64,000 nt of DNA, taken from positions 310,001 through 374,000 of the forward strand of contig NZ_QOZG01000001.1 of assembly GCF_003335045.1 (NCBI RefSeq), written 5' to 3'. The notes under the pieces are model-generated. The model was not told the origin of the DNA. It did not search any database and saw only the letters and a list, made by a program, of their open reading frames with translations. This document shows positions 40,486-51,151 of the stretch, piece by piece; the first letter of the stretch is position 1; each line of letters starts with the position of its first letter. This stretch comes from Paramesorhizobium salinisoli (lineage in GTDB: Bacteria; Pseudomonadota; Alphaproteobacteria; Rhizobiales; Rhizobiaceae). The position numbers were made by a program, and so were the translations under genes.

Positions 40486-40535
40486 ATAATACAAGCGCAC
40501 GAAATCGCATGGCAGCCATGCGTTTGCTGCATGGC
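40486..40535 (-). promoter_or_regulatory. AbcR-like sRNA promoter with GCATGGC palindrome
   Basis: The -10 is TATTAT (40486-40491, minus). A perfect palindrome GCATGGC-A-GCCATGC (40507-40521) is centred about 35 bases upstream of the inferred start, with a third GCATGGC at 40529-40535. No good -35 is visible, as expected for an activator-dependent LysR-type promoter. It is a candidate VtlR operator (inference). Confidence 0.55.
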
Positions 40536-40850
40536 AAAAATCGCCGGGAATCCGCTTCGATTTCAATGCCTTATACGACAGTCACGGGAACGCGACTTCT
40601 ATTTTAGGTAAAATTCTCAGCCAAGGCGAGTGTTTCCCTGCCTTCGACATGTGCAGTGCAGCGGGAATTTGGGCAAATCATTGCGGAGAAAAACAGCGGC
40701 CTGCCCGATTCAGCAGCGAAAATCTTCGCACCGCGTGCGCCGATGGTCCTGTATTTTGATCATTTGCATCGCCGGGCAATGAGACGACGAGGATTGGAGC
40801 CGCGACAGCTAAAAACACAGCCGACCAAGGGAAAACCTGCCCAACCGCGC

Positions 40851-41798
40851 TCAATAGGACCAGGTGCGCGCCTTGGAAAACAGGAAATCGCGGAAGACAT
40901 GCAGCTTGGCGGAATTCTTCAACGCTTCGGGATAGCAGAAGAACGTATCGAAGGAGGGTATCTCCTCCATGTCAGGAAGAAGCTGAACAAGGCCCGATTC
41001 CTTGTCGACCATATAATCGGGCAAGACCGCCATGCCGACGCCGCGCTGCACGGCGCGCTTGATCGACAGGAGATTGTTGACCTGCAATGTCGGTATGCGC
41101 GGGCTGCTGTCGCCGCGGCCGGCGATCTCCAGCCAGTTGAGCCCGGTCAGGTAGCTCGGCGCTGGTTCCCCGAAGGTCACGATGCGATGCTCGCCGAGTT
41201 CGTCCACCGACGCAAGCTTGCCATGCTTCGCGATATAGCTGGCCGCGGCATAGACATGCATGTGCACCGTGAAAAGTCGGCGCTGGATCAGATCCGGCTG
41301 CTGAGGCTGGCGCAGGCGGATGGCACAATCGGCATGCCGCATGGTCAAATCGAGCTCCTCATTGTCGAGGATAAGCTGCAACCTGACATCGGGATAAAGT
41401 TCTATGAACTCCTGCACACGCTCGATCAGCCAACCCGAACCAAGCCCGACGGTCGTGGTTACCCGGAGGCGGCCAGTCGGCTTCTCCCGGCTCTCTGCGA
41501 GCCGCGAGCGGACATTCTCAAGCTTCATCAGCACGTCATGCGCCGTGCGGTAGAGCAATTCGCCCTGCTCGGTGAGGATCAGCCCGCGCGCATGGCGCTG
41601 GAACAACGGCACCCCGACATCCTGCTCAAGCGCGCTTACCTGGCGCGAGATGGCTGACTGCGAAAGATGCAGCGTCTGCGCGGCATGGGTGAACGACCCA
41701 GCCTCAGCGGCGGCATGGAATATGCGCAGTTTATCCCAGTCGAGCGGTGCAACCAATTTCCCGTCCTTTAGAGCGTAATCCCGAACTGAGGTCAGCAT
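40851..41798 (-). CDS. vtlR: LysR-type transcriptional regulator, VtlR/LsrB family
   Basis: A 315-residue LTTR. The winged helix is LDWDKLRIFHAAAEAGSFTH and AAQTLHLSQSAISRQVSALE (about 21-60 together). The effector domain follows (GRLRVTTTVGLGSGWLI, and LLSIKRAVQRGVGMAVLP). The HTH and the trxB neighbour match Brucella VtlR and Sinorhizobium LsrB, which control AbcR small RNAs, virulence, symbiosis and redox/LPS functions. The ATG at 41798 is used; no clear ribosome-binding site is seen. An AbcR-like sRNA lies about 370 bp beyond its 3' end, on the same strand. Confidence 0.92.
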   Translation of the reverse strand: MLTSVRDYALKDGKLVAPLDWDKLRIFHAAAEAGSFTHAAQTLHLSQSAISRQVSALEQDVGVPLFQRHARGLILTEQGELLYRTAHDVLMKLENVRSRLAESREKPTGRLRVTTTVGLGSGWLIERVQEFIELYPDVRLQLILDNEELDLTMRHADCAIRLRQPQQPDLIQRRLFTVHMHVYAAASYIAKHGKLASVDELGEHRIVTFGEPAPSYLTGLNWLEIAGRGDSSPRIPTLQVNNLLSIKRAVQRGVGMAVLPDYMVDKESGLVQLLPDMEEIPSFDTFFCYPEALKNSAKLHVFRDFLFSKARTWSY

Positions 41799-41860
41799 CA
41801 GCAAAAAGATGATAGACTTTTTGGATAAGGATTATGCGTGAAGAATGCCCTAACTGTCAG

Positions 41861-43167
<1,307 letters not shown>

Positions 43168-44571
43168 GTGATGGCGCTCGCCATGCTGGTTCCGGCCGCC
43201 GTGGATTTCGGCGACGGCAGCCCTGACTGGCCGGTCTTCGTCCAGACCGCCATTTTTACCGGAATGATTTCCGGGCTCGTGGCGATGGCAACACAAAATC
43301 AGGGGGTCCGGTTCTCGCCGCGCCTTGGCTTCCTGCTGACCGCATCGCTTTGGCTGACTGCCGCGTTTCTTGGTGCCCTGCCCCTCTATTTCTCCCATCT
43401 GCCGATCAGTTTTGCCGGCGCCTTTTTCGAGTCGATGTCAGGCATCACCACGACAGGCTCTACCGTCCTCACCGGCCTCGACAAGATGTCACGAGGTGTC
43501 CTGCTGTGGCGCTCGCTCCTGTGCTGGCTCGGCGGCATCGGCTTCATTGGCTTGGCCCTGTTGCTTCTGCCGTCGCTGCGCGTCGGCGGCATTCAGCTTT
43601 TCCATATGGAATCCTCCGACAAATCGGAAAAGATCCTGCCGCGCGTCAACCAGATCGCGCTCGGCATCGTGCTCGCCTATGTCGGGCTGTCAGCGCTTTG
43701 CATGCTTTCCTATTTCCTGGCCGGAATGAGCATGTTCGACGCCATAAACCACGCGATGACCACGCTCGCCACGGCCGGATATTCCACCCATGACACATCC
43801 CTCGGCTTTTATGCCCATAATCGCCTGCTGCTGGTGATCTCCACCATCTTCATGATGCTCGCCGCACTGCCCTTCGTCCTCTATATCAAGGCGGTCATGC
43901 CGCGCCGCCTCTCCTCGCTGGTCGATCCACAGGTCACGCTCTTCCTCTTCCTCGTCGTCGGATTCAGCTTCACGCTCGCCATCATGTTGCGCGTCGGCGA
44001 CGGCCTGCCCTTTAGCGACGCGCTCATCACCGCCGCCTTCAATCTCGTCTCCATCATCACGACGACCGGCTATGCCACGGAAGACTATTCGCTCTGGGGA
44101 CCGCTCTCGATCGGCATATTCTTTCTCGCCTCGTTCATCGGCGGCTGCGCCGGATCGACATCGGGCGGCATCAAGATGAACCGCCTGATCATCCTTTGGC
44201 GGCTGGCCATCGCGAGCATGACGCGGCTCATCATGCCCCATGCCATCGTCAAGATCCGCTACGGCGAGTCCGAGGTTTCCACCGAAGCGGCACAGACCGT
44301 GCTCCTGTTTTTCTTCCTCTACATGGCTTCGCTCATTCTTGGCGCCATGGTGCTCGCCACGCTCGGCCTCGACTTCGTCTCCGCCTTCACCGGCGCCCTC
44401 ACCGCCCTTTCCAATGTCGGCCCCGGCCTTGGCGACACGATCGGCCCCGTCGGGAATTTCTCGACCGTCAGCGATCCCGCACTCTGGGTCCTGAGCTACC
44501 TCATGCTTGCCGGACGGCTGGAGATCGTCACCATCGTCATCCTCTTCACCCGCAGCTTCTGGGCGCGTTGA
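43168..44571 (+). CDS. trkH: Trk potassium uptake membrane protein TrkH
   Basis: A membrane protein of at least 467 residues with four M1-P-M2 repeats. Selectivity-filter-like loops contain MSGITTTGSTVL, LATAGYS, IITTTGYATEDY and ALSNVGPGLGD. It takes up K+ with cytoplasmic TrkA as regulator (trkA is not in the window). The GTG at 43168 is the first standard start but has no ribosome-binding site. The reading frame upstream continues as IFRTVSNICARFGL, which looks like the missing start of helix 1. The true start may be an ATT at 43126. Confidence 0.9.
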   Translation: MMALAMLVPAAVDFGDGSPDWPVFVQTAIFTGMISGLVAMATQNQGVRFSPRLGFLLTASLWLTAAFLGALPLYFSHLPISFAGAFFESMSGITTTGSTVLTGLDKMSRGVLLWRSLLCWLGGIGFIGLALLLLPSLRVGGIQLFHMESSDKSEKILPRVNQIALGIVLAYVGLSALCMLSYFLAGMSMFDAINHAMTTLATAGYSTHDTSLGFYAHNRLLLVISTIFMMLAALPFVLYIKAVMPRRLSSLVDPQVTLFLFLVVGFSFTLAIMLRVGDGLPFSDALITAAFNLVSIITTTGYATEDYSLWGPLSIGIFFLASFIGGCAGSTSGGIKMNRLIILWRLAIASMTRLIMPHAIVKIRYGESEVSTEAAQTVLLFFFLYMASLILGAMVLATLGLDFVSAFTGALTALSNVGPGLGDTIGPVGNFSTVSDPALWVLSYLMLAGRLEIVTIVILFTRSFWAR

Positions 44572-44683
44572 GCAAGAGCGCGACGCGGCAACATCCGTTT
44601 GCGGGAAAACGGGAATCGGATATTATTATTACCCGCAAGCGCAATTTCCTTGCGCAGGAAAGCCTCTACCGGAGCCCAAGCCT

Positions 44684-45154
44684 ATGCCGATCAAGGCCGA
44701 TCTCGACGATATAGACTGGAAGATCCTGCGGGAATTACAGAACAATGGACGGATCACCAATGTCGAACTGGCCGACCGAGTCGGCATATCTGCGCCCCCC
44801 TGCCTGCGCCGCGTGCGTAAGCTTGAGGAAAGCGGCGTCATTCGTGGCTATCGCGCGATTTTGAACGGTTCCGCCGTTGGGCAGGACCTCGTCGCCTTCT
44901 GTTCGGTCGGGCTGCACAGGCAGGCGGACGCGGATCTCAAGGCATTCGCCGAGAAGACCAAGCACTGGCCGCTGGTGCGCCGCGCATGGATGGTCTCGGG
45001 CGAGTCGGATTTCCTGCTCCATTGCGTCGCCCGCGACATCAATACCTTCCAGACCTTCGTCATCGAGGAACTGACGGCGACGCCCAATGTCGATTCCGTG
45101 CGCACCGCCCTCACCATTCGTCCGGTCAAGGACGAGGCCCTGATGCAGATTTAA
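44684..45154 (+). CDS. Lrp/AsnC family transcriptional regulator
   Basis: A 156-residue Lrp-type regulator. The helix-turn-helix contains LDDIDWKILRELQNNGRI and VELADRVGISAPPCLRRVRK (residues about 7-50 together). The C-terminal RAM domain binds an amino acid (VALHCVARD and VRTALTIRPVKDE region). It binds promoter DNA and responds to amino acids. The ATG at 44684 has CGGAG nine bases upstream. It lies 112 bp after trkH on the same strand. Its targets are unknown. Confidence 0.9.
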   Translation: MPIKADLDDIDWKILRELQNNGRITNVELADRVGISAPPCLRRVRKLEESGVIRGYRAILNGSAVGQDLVAFCSVGLHRQADADLKAFAEKTKHWPLVRRAWMVSGESDFLLHCVARDINTFQTFVIEELTATPNVDSVRTALTIRPVKDEALMQI

Positions 45155-45179
45155 GTAAACGTTTCCGTCAGGTTTTCTC

Positions 45180-45974
45180 TCAGAGGAAGCCGTCCGTCAA
45201 CGCTCCCGCTATGGCTGCGGTGCAGAACAGATAGCTGATCGGCGGTCCGGCCAAGGCATTACGCACCGCAACCGATGCGCGGTAAAGAGGCCGTCTCACT
45301 TCCCGGTTGACGATCTCGGAGAGCGTCTTCGACTTGTTCTGCACCACGGTGCCGCCGAGCGCGCCTGAAATTTCCCTGATGCAGATCGGACGCGCGGAAA
45401 GGATGCGGACATTGTTCACCCAGCGCATCTGGACCGTCGTATCTACCGGACGGTCGAATTGCCGCGTCATGTCGAGCAGAAGCGCCGCCGCCTCGCGCCC
45501 GACAAGTTGCATCTGCATCCCGAGACCAGGCGAACCCGGAGCAATCAGCGATACTTCGCCCGCCTCAGCCACCACAGGCCCTTTTTCGCGGCGTGCGGTG
45601 CAGGGAAAGCGGATCAGATCCCGCGGCTGGATCGTCTCCAGCGCCAACCGCAGCACCGGCGCGAAGCTTTGCGCATCCGGCTCGACATCGTCCTCGACGA
45701 TGAGTCCTGCATCGAGATCCTGATCGATGATCGCCTGCCATGCCTTTCGGTGCGAGAGGAAACAGGCGATTTCGGTCCGGCGCAGGGTAAAGGGATAGGC
45801 TGGACGATGGAGATTCCTGCGATAGACCGCATCCGTGTCGCGCTCGGATAGAACGGCCGCATCGACAGCATCGAGAATGCGCGCCGGCAGGCCGAGTTCA
45901 CCGAGCAGCTTTTCAGCCTGCGGCCTGCGACCGCTGGCGCGCGCCAGATGAATGACAAAGGCTTCGGCTTTCAT
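45180..45974 (-). CDS. Family 25 glycosyltransferase (LPS/LOS biosynthesis)
   Basis: A 264-residue GT25 enzyme. The N-terminus KAEAFVIHLARASGRR is typical. The nucleotide-sugar site is GLIVEDDVEP (EDD motif, about residue 92), and TEIACFLSHRKAWQ is the family signature. GT25 enzymes often add galactose or glucose to LPS or LOS cores. The ATG at 45974 lies four bases after the stop of the GT4 gene, so the two are one operon. A longer start (45992) would overlap the upstream gene. Confidence 0.88.
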   Translation of the reverse strand: MKAEAFVIHLARASGRRPQAEKLLGELGLPARILDAVDAAVLSERDTDAVYRRNLHRPAYPFTLRRTEIACFLSHRKAWQAIIDQDLDAGLIVEDDVEPDAQSFAPVLRLALETIQPRDLIRFPCTARREKGPVVAEAGEVSLIAPGSPGLGMQMQLVGREAAALLLDMTRQFDRPVDTTVQMRWVNNVRILSARPICIREISGALGGTVVQNKSKTLSEIVNREVRRPLYRASVAVRNALAGPPISYLFCTAAIAGALTDGFL

Positions 45975-45978
45975 GTCC

Positions 45979-47046
45979 TCACCGCGTTTCATCTCCCAAG
46001 GCAAATACCTGTTCGTAAACCGTCATGATCGCCGCCGCTTCTTTTTCCAGCGGGAAATTTTCCCGCACATGGGCAAGCGCATTGTCGCCATGCATGGCCG
46101 CAAGAACGGGATCGGCAAGATAGGCCCGGATCGCCTCCCGCAACGCGGCGCCATCGCCCGCCGGCACGACCGTCCCGGTCCTGCCCGGCTCGATCATTTC
46201 GGCATAGGCTCCGGCATCGCTTGTCACCACCGCCGTGCGCGAAGCCATCGCTTCCAGCGGCGTCAGACCGAAGCCCTCGTTACGCGATGGTGCAACATAT
46301 AGCGAAAGCCGTCTATACCAAATCCTGACATCCGGCACTTCGCCGAGAAAAAGGAGGCGCTCCTGCAGCCCGGCCTGCGCAATGCGCGCCTTGAGATCGT
46401 CCCGGAAGCTCTCGTGCTCGGAGGTTGTTCGTCCGGTGATGACGGCCGTCCAGTCCGGATAATCAGGCAAAAGCGCGATCATCGCATCGACGAAAAGATC
46501 CGTGCCCTTTTGATGACGCACCCGGCCGAAGCAGCCGACGGCATAACGTCCAGGCAAGCCGGAGGCCGCAAAATCATCCTCTGCCGTCTGCGCGGGATGA
46601 AACCGCCTGGTATCGACCCCATGCATGATGACGGTGTGGGGTACCTTGAGATAACTGCCGGAACGCGCGCTGGTGGCAATGACAGCATCCATGCGCCGGA
46701 TCAGCCATTTGGTGAAAGGCTTGTGATCGCGCTGGGCGGCGGAGGTGAAGACCAAACGGAGCGGCATGCGCAACACGTCGCGCATGAGCACGCCCGCCAC
46801 CATCTCATTGTTGCGCCGCGCGTGCCAGATACGGACATCGCGCCCCTTCGGCTTACGCCACAGGCCGAGCAGTGACGACCAGCCGATCTTGGGCAGTCCC
46901 TCCGGCAGGCCCGGCCCGAGCGTGGCAATCCGCAGGCCCAACCGTCGCTGCAACGGAATAAGCTGAACGATGGTCGAGGTCACGCCCGAAAGCTGGCGCT
47001 TGAAATTGGGCGCGAGGATATCGACGTCGCTTGTCGGTTCTGACAC
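45979..47046 (-). CDS. wadC: LPS core mannosyltransferase, WadC/LpcC type (GT4)
   Basis: A 355-residue GT4 glycosyltransferase. The UDP/GDP-sugar site has VGCFGRVRHQKGTDLFVDA and the E-x7-E motif in RNEGFGLTPLEAMA (about 265-278). The sequence and the greA neighbour match Brucella WadC (R. leguminosarum LpcC), which adds mannose to the LPS core and affects immune evasion. It is followed by a GT25 gene four bases away and preceded by greA. The start MSEPTSDVDILAPNFKRQLSG-like N-terminus is conserved (first 20 residues cited only in part). Confidence 0.87.
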   Translation of the reverse strand: MSEPTSDVDILAPNFKRQLSGVTSTIVQLIPLQRRLGLRIATLGPGLPEGLPKIGWSSLLGLWRKPKGRDVRIWHARRNNEMVAGVLMRDVLRMPLRLVFTSAAQRDHKPFTKWLIRRMDAVIATSARSGSYLKVPHTVIMHGVDTRRFHPAQTAEDDFAASGLPGRYAVGCFGRVRHQKGTDLFVDAMIALLPDYPDWTAVITGRTTSEHESFRDDLKARIAQAGLQERLLFLGEVPDVRIWYRRLSLYVAPSRNEGFGLTPLEAMASRTAVVTSDAGAYAEMIEPGRTGTVVPAGDGAALREAIRAYLADPVLAAMHGDNALAHVRENFPLEKEAAAIMTVYEQVFALGDETR

Positions 47047-47054
47047 GCGGCCTC

Positions 47055-47528
47055 TTAGCTGAACTTGAGACCGATAATCTCGTAGGAACGCGCGCCACCG
47101 GGAGCGTTGACCTCGATCGTATCGCCCTCGGTCTTGCCGATCAGCGCCCGCGCGATCGGCGAGGAGATGGAGATCCGGCCCTGCTTCACATCGGCTTCCT
47201 GGTCGCCGACGATCTGGTAGACCTTTTTCTCTTCGGTATCCTCATCCACCATGGTCACGGTCGCGCCGAATTTGATCTTGCTGCCCGACAGTTTGGAGAT
47301 ATCGATGATCTCCGCGCGTGCGATATAATCCTCGAGCTCGCCGATGCGGCCCTCATTGTGGCTCTGCGCTTCTTTGGCGGCATGATACTCCGCGTTTTCA
47401 GAGAGATCGCCATGCGCGCGCGCCTCGGAAATCGCCTCGATGATGCGCGGCCGTTCCTCCTGTTGACGCCAGCGAAGCTCTTCCTTGAGCTTGTCGAATC
47501 CGCCTTGAGTCATCGGGAACTTATCCAT
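47055..47528 (-). CDS. greA: Transcription elongation factor GreA
   Basis: A 157-residue GreA. The N-terminal coiled coil contains [18 protein letters not shown] with the catalytic-tip acidic residues. The C-terminal FKBP-like domain contains [19 protein letters not shown] and [14 protein letters not shown]. It rescues backtracked RNA polymerase by stimulating transcript cleavage. The start [19 protein letters not shown] at 47528 has AAGGA eight bases upstream. The wadC start is eight bases beyond the greA stop, so LPS-core genes may share its transcript. Confidence 0.96.
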   Translation of the reverse strand: MDKFPMTQGGFDKLKEELRWRQQEERPRIIEAISEARAHGDLSENAEYHAAKEAQSHNEGRIGELEDYIARAEIIDISKLSGSKIKFGATVTMVDEDTEEKKVYQIVGDQEADVKQGRISISSPIARALIGKTEGDTIEVNAPGGARSYEIIGLKFS

Positions 47529-47769
47529 GCCCAGTCCTTTCCTCTGCCTATGCTGCGCCCTCCTGCCTTGCTGCGGCAGCGGCATTGAGACACAAAAAGA
47601 AAACGGCCCCCGAAGCAAAACCTCGGAACCGTTCAAATTTGCTAATCGACATAATATAGCATTGATCACGCAGATTTCACGAAGAAAATTGAATGTCCGG
47701 AAGATCATAAAATCGCACATTCACGGGCTGGTGACTTGAACGAAACCGCTGCATCGCTACATTTCAGCC

Positions 47770-48927
47770 ATGACGAACAGAACGACAATTGCCATCGCCG
47801 GCCTCTTCGCCATCGCCGCCACCACACTTGGCGGTCTCGATTTCGCCAATGCGCAAGATTCGGCACGGGAAATCGCCACCGAGAAGGTCAAGGTCAAGGC
47901 GGAAACGGTCGCGACCGGTCTCGCCTCCCCCTGGAGCCTCGCCTTTCTCCCCGACGGCGCACTGCTTGTGACCGAAAAAGCCGGCACCATGCGTATCGTC
48001 CGCAATGGCGAGCTTTCGGAGCCCATATCGGGTGTGCCCAAAGTCTGGAACAGTGGCCAGGGCGGATTGCTCGACGTCGCGCTCGCGCCGGATTTCGAGA
48101 AAAGCGGCGCTATCTATTTCACCTATTCTGAGCCCGGCAGCGGTGGCGCCGGCACGGCCATCGCCAGCGCGCGCCTCGTGGACGAGGGTGAGACGGCCCG
48201 TCTCATAGATGTGAAGACGCTGTTCTCGACGAAGAAGAAGACGTCACGCGGCCAGCATTTCGGCTCGCGCATCGTCGTTGCGCCCGACAACACGCTGTTC
48301 GTCACTTTCGGCGAACGCGGCGACATGAACCGGGCACAGGATTCACAGGATCCTGCCGGATCGGTGCTGCGAATCAACGCCGACGGCTCCGTCCCTGCGG
48401 ATAATCCGTTCGCCGACGGCCAAAAGGCGCTGCCGCAGATCTGGTCGACGGGACATCGCAATCCGCAAGGCGCCGCCTGGGATCCGGTGACCGATTCATT
48501 ATGGATTACCGAACACGGCGCGCGCGGCGGCGACGAGGTCAACCGCCCCGAAGCCGGCAAGAACTATGGCTGGCCTGTTATCAGCTATGGCCGTCACTAT
48601 TCGGGCGCCAAGATCGGTACCGGCACGGCGGCCGAAGGCTATGAACAACCGCTCCACTACTGGGATCCCTCGATCGCGCCGTCTGGCCTCGCCGTCTATG
48701 ACGGAGCGATGTTCCCTGAATGGCAGGGCGATCTCCTGGCCGGCGCCTTGAAACACCAGATGCTGGTACGACTCGACCGCGACGGCAATGCCCGGATCAC
48801 CGGTGAGGAGCGCATGTTCAAGGGCGAGTTCGGCCGCATCCGCGACGTCCGCGTCGCCCCCGATGGTTCGGTCTATCTCCTGCCCGACGGCAAAGGCGCG
48901 TCGATCATCCGGCTGTCGCGGGCGTGA
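47770..48927 (+). CDS. PQQ-dependent aldose sugar dehydrogenase-like protein
   Basis: A 385-residue exported beta-propeller. The signal peptide ends LDFANAQD (about residue 29). Family motifs are LASPWSLAFLPDGALLVTEK, TFGERGD, WSTGHRNPQGAAWDP and EHGARGGDEVNR, then AGKNYGWPVISYGRHYSG. It belongs to the YliI/soluble glucose dehydrogenase group that oxidises aldoses in the periplasm with PQQ. The exact sugar is unknown and PQQ synthesis genes are not in the window. The ribosome-binding site is weak. Confidence 0.9.
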   Translation: MTNRTTIAIAGLFAIAATTLGGLDFANAQDSAREIATEKVKVKAETVATGLASPWSLAFLPDGALLVTEKAGTMRIVRNGELSEPISGVPKVWNSGQGGLLDVALAPDFEKSGAIYFTYSEPGSGGAGTAIASARLVDEGETARLIDVKTLFSTKKKTSRGQHFGSRIVVAPDNTLFVTFGERGDMNRAQDSQDPAGSVLRINADGSVPADNPFADGQKALPQIWSTGHRNPQGAAWDPVTDSLWITEHGARGGDEVNRPEAGKNYGWPVISYGRHYSGAKIGTGTAAEGYEQPLHYWDPSIAPSGLAVYDGAMFPEWQGDLLAGALKHQMLVRLDRDGNARITGEERMFKGEFGRIRDVRVAPDGSVYLLPDGKGASIIRLSRA

Positions 48928-48938
48928 ACGCTAACTGA

Positions 48939-50006
48939 TCACTTTTTCAAAGGCCAACTGGCGGGCCAGTTTTCTGGACCACCTCCGTTGTTGCCGTCGC
49001 AATCGCCCTTGCTGCGCGATTGCATGAGCACGAAGGCGATCCCCTCCTGATCGCTTTCCGTCGCCTTCCACACATTGTAATTGCCGCAATCCCCGATGCC
49101 TCGTCCTTTGAAAAAGGCGGTCAGCGTCCTGGAACCCTGGCTCCAGTCGATATTCCATGCGGTTCCAGTCGTGGTCGGCCCCTCGTCGCCCATCACAGGT
49201 AGAGCCAGCGGGGTCACCCGCCCGGCGTGCTCCTGATAGAACACATAGGGCTGATTATAGGCCCCGCCCGCACTGCAGGGCAGACCCAGCAGTGTTCGGT
49301 CGCCGATCTTGGCTGCAAAACCACCGACGGCCGCAAACCTGTCGGCATCCATGTCGCCACAAACGGAGTCTGTGCCGGTAAAATCCGCGCGGATCGCTTT
49401 CGGGATCTTGTCGAAACTATCGATTGCAGTGACCTCCGGCTTCGCCGCCGCCGGTTTGTCACCTTTCGCCTGTAGGGCGTCCACCCTCCCGACACGCCCT
49501 TGGCTCTCATCCATGAAGATAAGTCCGCCGACAAACCCGGCAAGCGGAAACTCGGCCTTTAGCGGCCCGCTAGTAGTCCGCATTTGAACTTCGGCTTTGC
49601 TTCCCGTCTTCATCGCACGGATCAGTTCCGCCATCCCGGCCTTGTCGGCATAACGATATTGGCCGCTGTCTCCCGGCGGGGCGAAAGACGAAACAGGGAT
49701 ATTCAGGACTTGTTTGCCGTCCACGGCAATGCTGACCGTCGATTGCGGCGTCAGTTGCGATGCGGCCAGCACCAGCACCGGTTCAGTCGGGGAACCCGCC
49801 GCGCGTTCGATCGACAGCGCATAGATCCCCTGGACTTTGTTTTGGGAGGAAGAAAGCGTGCAGGTCTGAATGAAATCGCAGGCGACGGAAACATCGCGCA
49901 CTTTTTTATAGGAGGCAAAGACTGGCACGGCGGAACCTGCTATCAGCATAGCAGCGCAAACGGCAACCGGCCCGGCGCGCTTCGTCACGAGTATCTTCCC
50001 GAGCAT
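48939..50006 (-). CDS. DUF1176 domain-containing exported protein
   Basis: A 355-residue protein with a signal peptide (VCAAMLIAGSAVPVFAS). DUF1176 features include FKDVSVACDFIQTC-like KVRDVSVACDFIQTCTLSS, six or more Cys, and the C-terminal GTAWNIDWSQGSRTLTAFFK followed by GIGDCGNYNVWKATES and PENWPASWPL. Function is unknown; members are periplasmic in Rhizobiales. The ATG at 50006 follows AAGGAGAGACAG. It is convergent with the sugar dehydrogenase gene, with 11 bp between the stops. Confidence 0.85.
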   Translation of the reverse strand: MLGKILVTKRAGPVAVCAAMLIAGSAVPVFASYKKVRDVSVACDFIQTCTLSSSQNKVQGIYALSIERAAGSPTEPVLVLAASQLTPQSTVSIAVDGKQVLNIPVSSFAPPGDSGQYRYADKAGMAELIRAMKTGSKAEVQMRTTSGPLKAEFPLAGFVGGLIFMDESQGRVGRVDALQAKGDKPAAAKPEVTAIDSFDKIPKAIRADFTGTDSVCGDMDADRFAAVGGFAAKIGDRTLLGLPCSAGGAYNQPYVFYQEHAGRVTPLALPVMGDEGPTTTGTAWNIDWSQGSRTLTAFFKGRGIGDCGNYNVWKATESDQEGIAFVLMQSRSKGDCDGNNGGGPENWPASWPLKK

Positions 50007-50134
50007 CTGTCTCTCCTTGTTGGCTGCAGGCACTTGCCGCCACAACGCGCAGTGGCTAAGGCTCCATGCAAATCAGCCAGAACAATGAAGGCGCTTTCAC
50101 AACAAATAGTTTAAAAGCTGCCAAGGAGTGGTAA

Positions 50135-51022
50135 ATGCCGCGTACGCGCGCCAATCTGGTTCTTCTTCTCGCCGGCGCGATCTGGGGGCTCGGCTTCGTT
50201 GCGCAATCGACGGCGATGGCCAGCATCGGACCATTGATGTTCATCGGCTTGCGCTTCCTGCTGGCGGCATTGACCGTGCTTCCCCTCGCTATCCGTGAAT
50301 CGCTTCAGGCACAAAAAGCGCTGAAATCCTCCGACCATTTCGCCTTCCTGTTCATCGGGTTCCTGTTATTCGCCGGCATCGTCGCTCAGCAATTCGGCAT
50401 GTTGACCACATCCGTCACCAATGCCGGCTTCCTGACAGGGCTTTACGTCGTGATGGTGCCGTTCGTCGGCGTGGTGCTGTTTCGCCATTGGCCGCACCCG
50501 GTCATCTGGCCCTGCGCGCTGGCCGCGCTCGTGGGCATATGGCTTCTATCAGGCGGAAAACTCGATGCTCTCACGGCGGGCGACTGGATGGTCATCCTCG
50601 GCGCCTTGTTCTGGGCGCTGCAGGTGCTCTTCATTACGCGCTCCCTCGACCGCACCGGGAGGCCGCTGACGCTCTGCCTTGTCCAGTTCACCTTCTGCGC
50701 AGTCGTCGGGCTTTTGATGGGATTGGCGCGGGAAGGCGTAGACTGGACGGCCATATGGGCGGCTGCGCCGGAAATCCTCTTCACCGGCATCTTCTCCTCA
50801 GGCATCGCGTTTACGCTCCAGGCAATAGGCCAGCGCTACACCACTGCCCCGCAGGCCGCCATCTTCCTGTCATCGGAAGCCCTTTTCGCGGCCCTCTTCG
50901 GGGCGCTCCTGCTCGGTGAACGCCTGCCTCCCACCGGGCTCGCCGGCTGCGCGCTGATCTTCGCCGCCATGCTCGCAGTCGAGCTTATTCCCATGATGCG
51001 CCAACGTCGCGCCAGCCTATAG
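50135..51022 (+). CDS. EamA-type drug/metabolite transporter (DMT) permease
   Basis: A 295-residue membrane protein with about ten helices in two EamA repeats. The first contains LLLAGAIWGLGFVAQSTAM and GLRFLLAAL; the second contains LFWALQVLFITRSLDR and SSEALFAALFGALLLGER. Such permeases export amino acids, metabolites or drugs. The start ATG is preceded by AAGGAG at six bases. The substrate is unknown and there is no operon partner on the same strand. Confidence 0.88.
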   Translation: MPRTRANLVLLLAGAIWGLGFVAQSTAMASIGPLMFIGLRFLLAALTVLPLAIRESLQAQKALKSSDHFAFLFIGFLLFAGIVAQQFGMLTTSVTNAGFLTGLYVVMVPFVGVVLFRHWPHPVIWPCALAALVGIWLLSGGKLDALTAGDWMVILGALFWALQVLFITRSLDRTGRPLTLCLVQFTFCAVVGLLMGLAREGVDWTAIWAAAPEILFTGIFSSGIAFTLQAIGQRYTTAPQAAIFLSSEALFAALFGALLLGERLPPTGLAGCALIFAAMLAVELIPMMRQRRASL

Positions 51023-51151
51023 GCTCAGGCCTCAATGGCGCGCGACGCCCCAATTCCTTGAGAGTTGCTATCGTACACGACTTATATACTTCTCATGCAT
51101 AATAATAATCAATAATTCCGAGTATTATCCAGCTTTCGGGAAGGAAGCGCC

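Noticed and set aside
40480-40850. Possible second AbcR-type sRNA copy upstream of the first
   Set aside because: No second CTCCTCC loop or terminator was found in 40480-40850; only one complete copy is supported.
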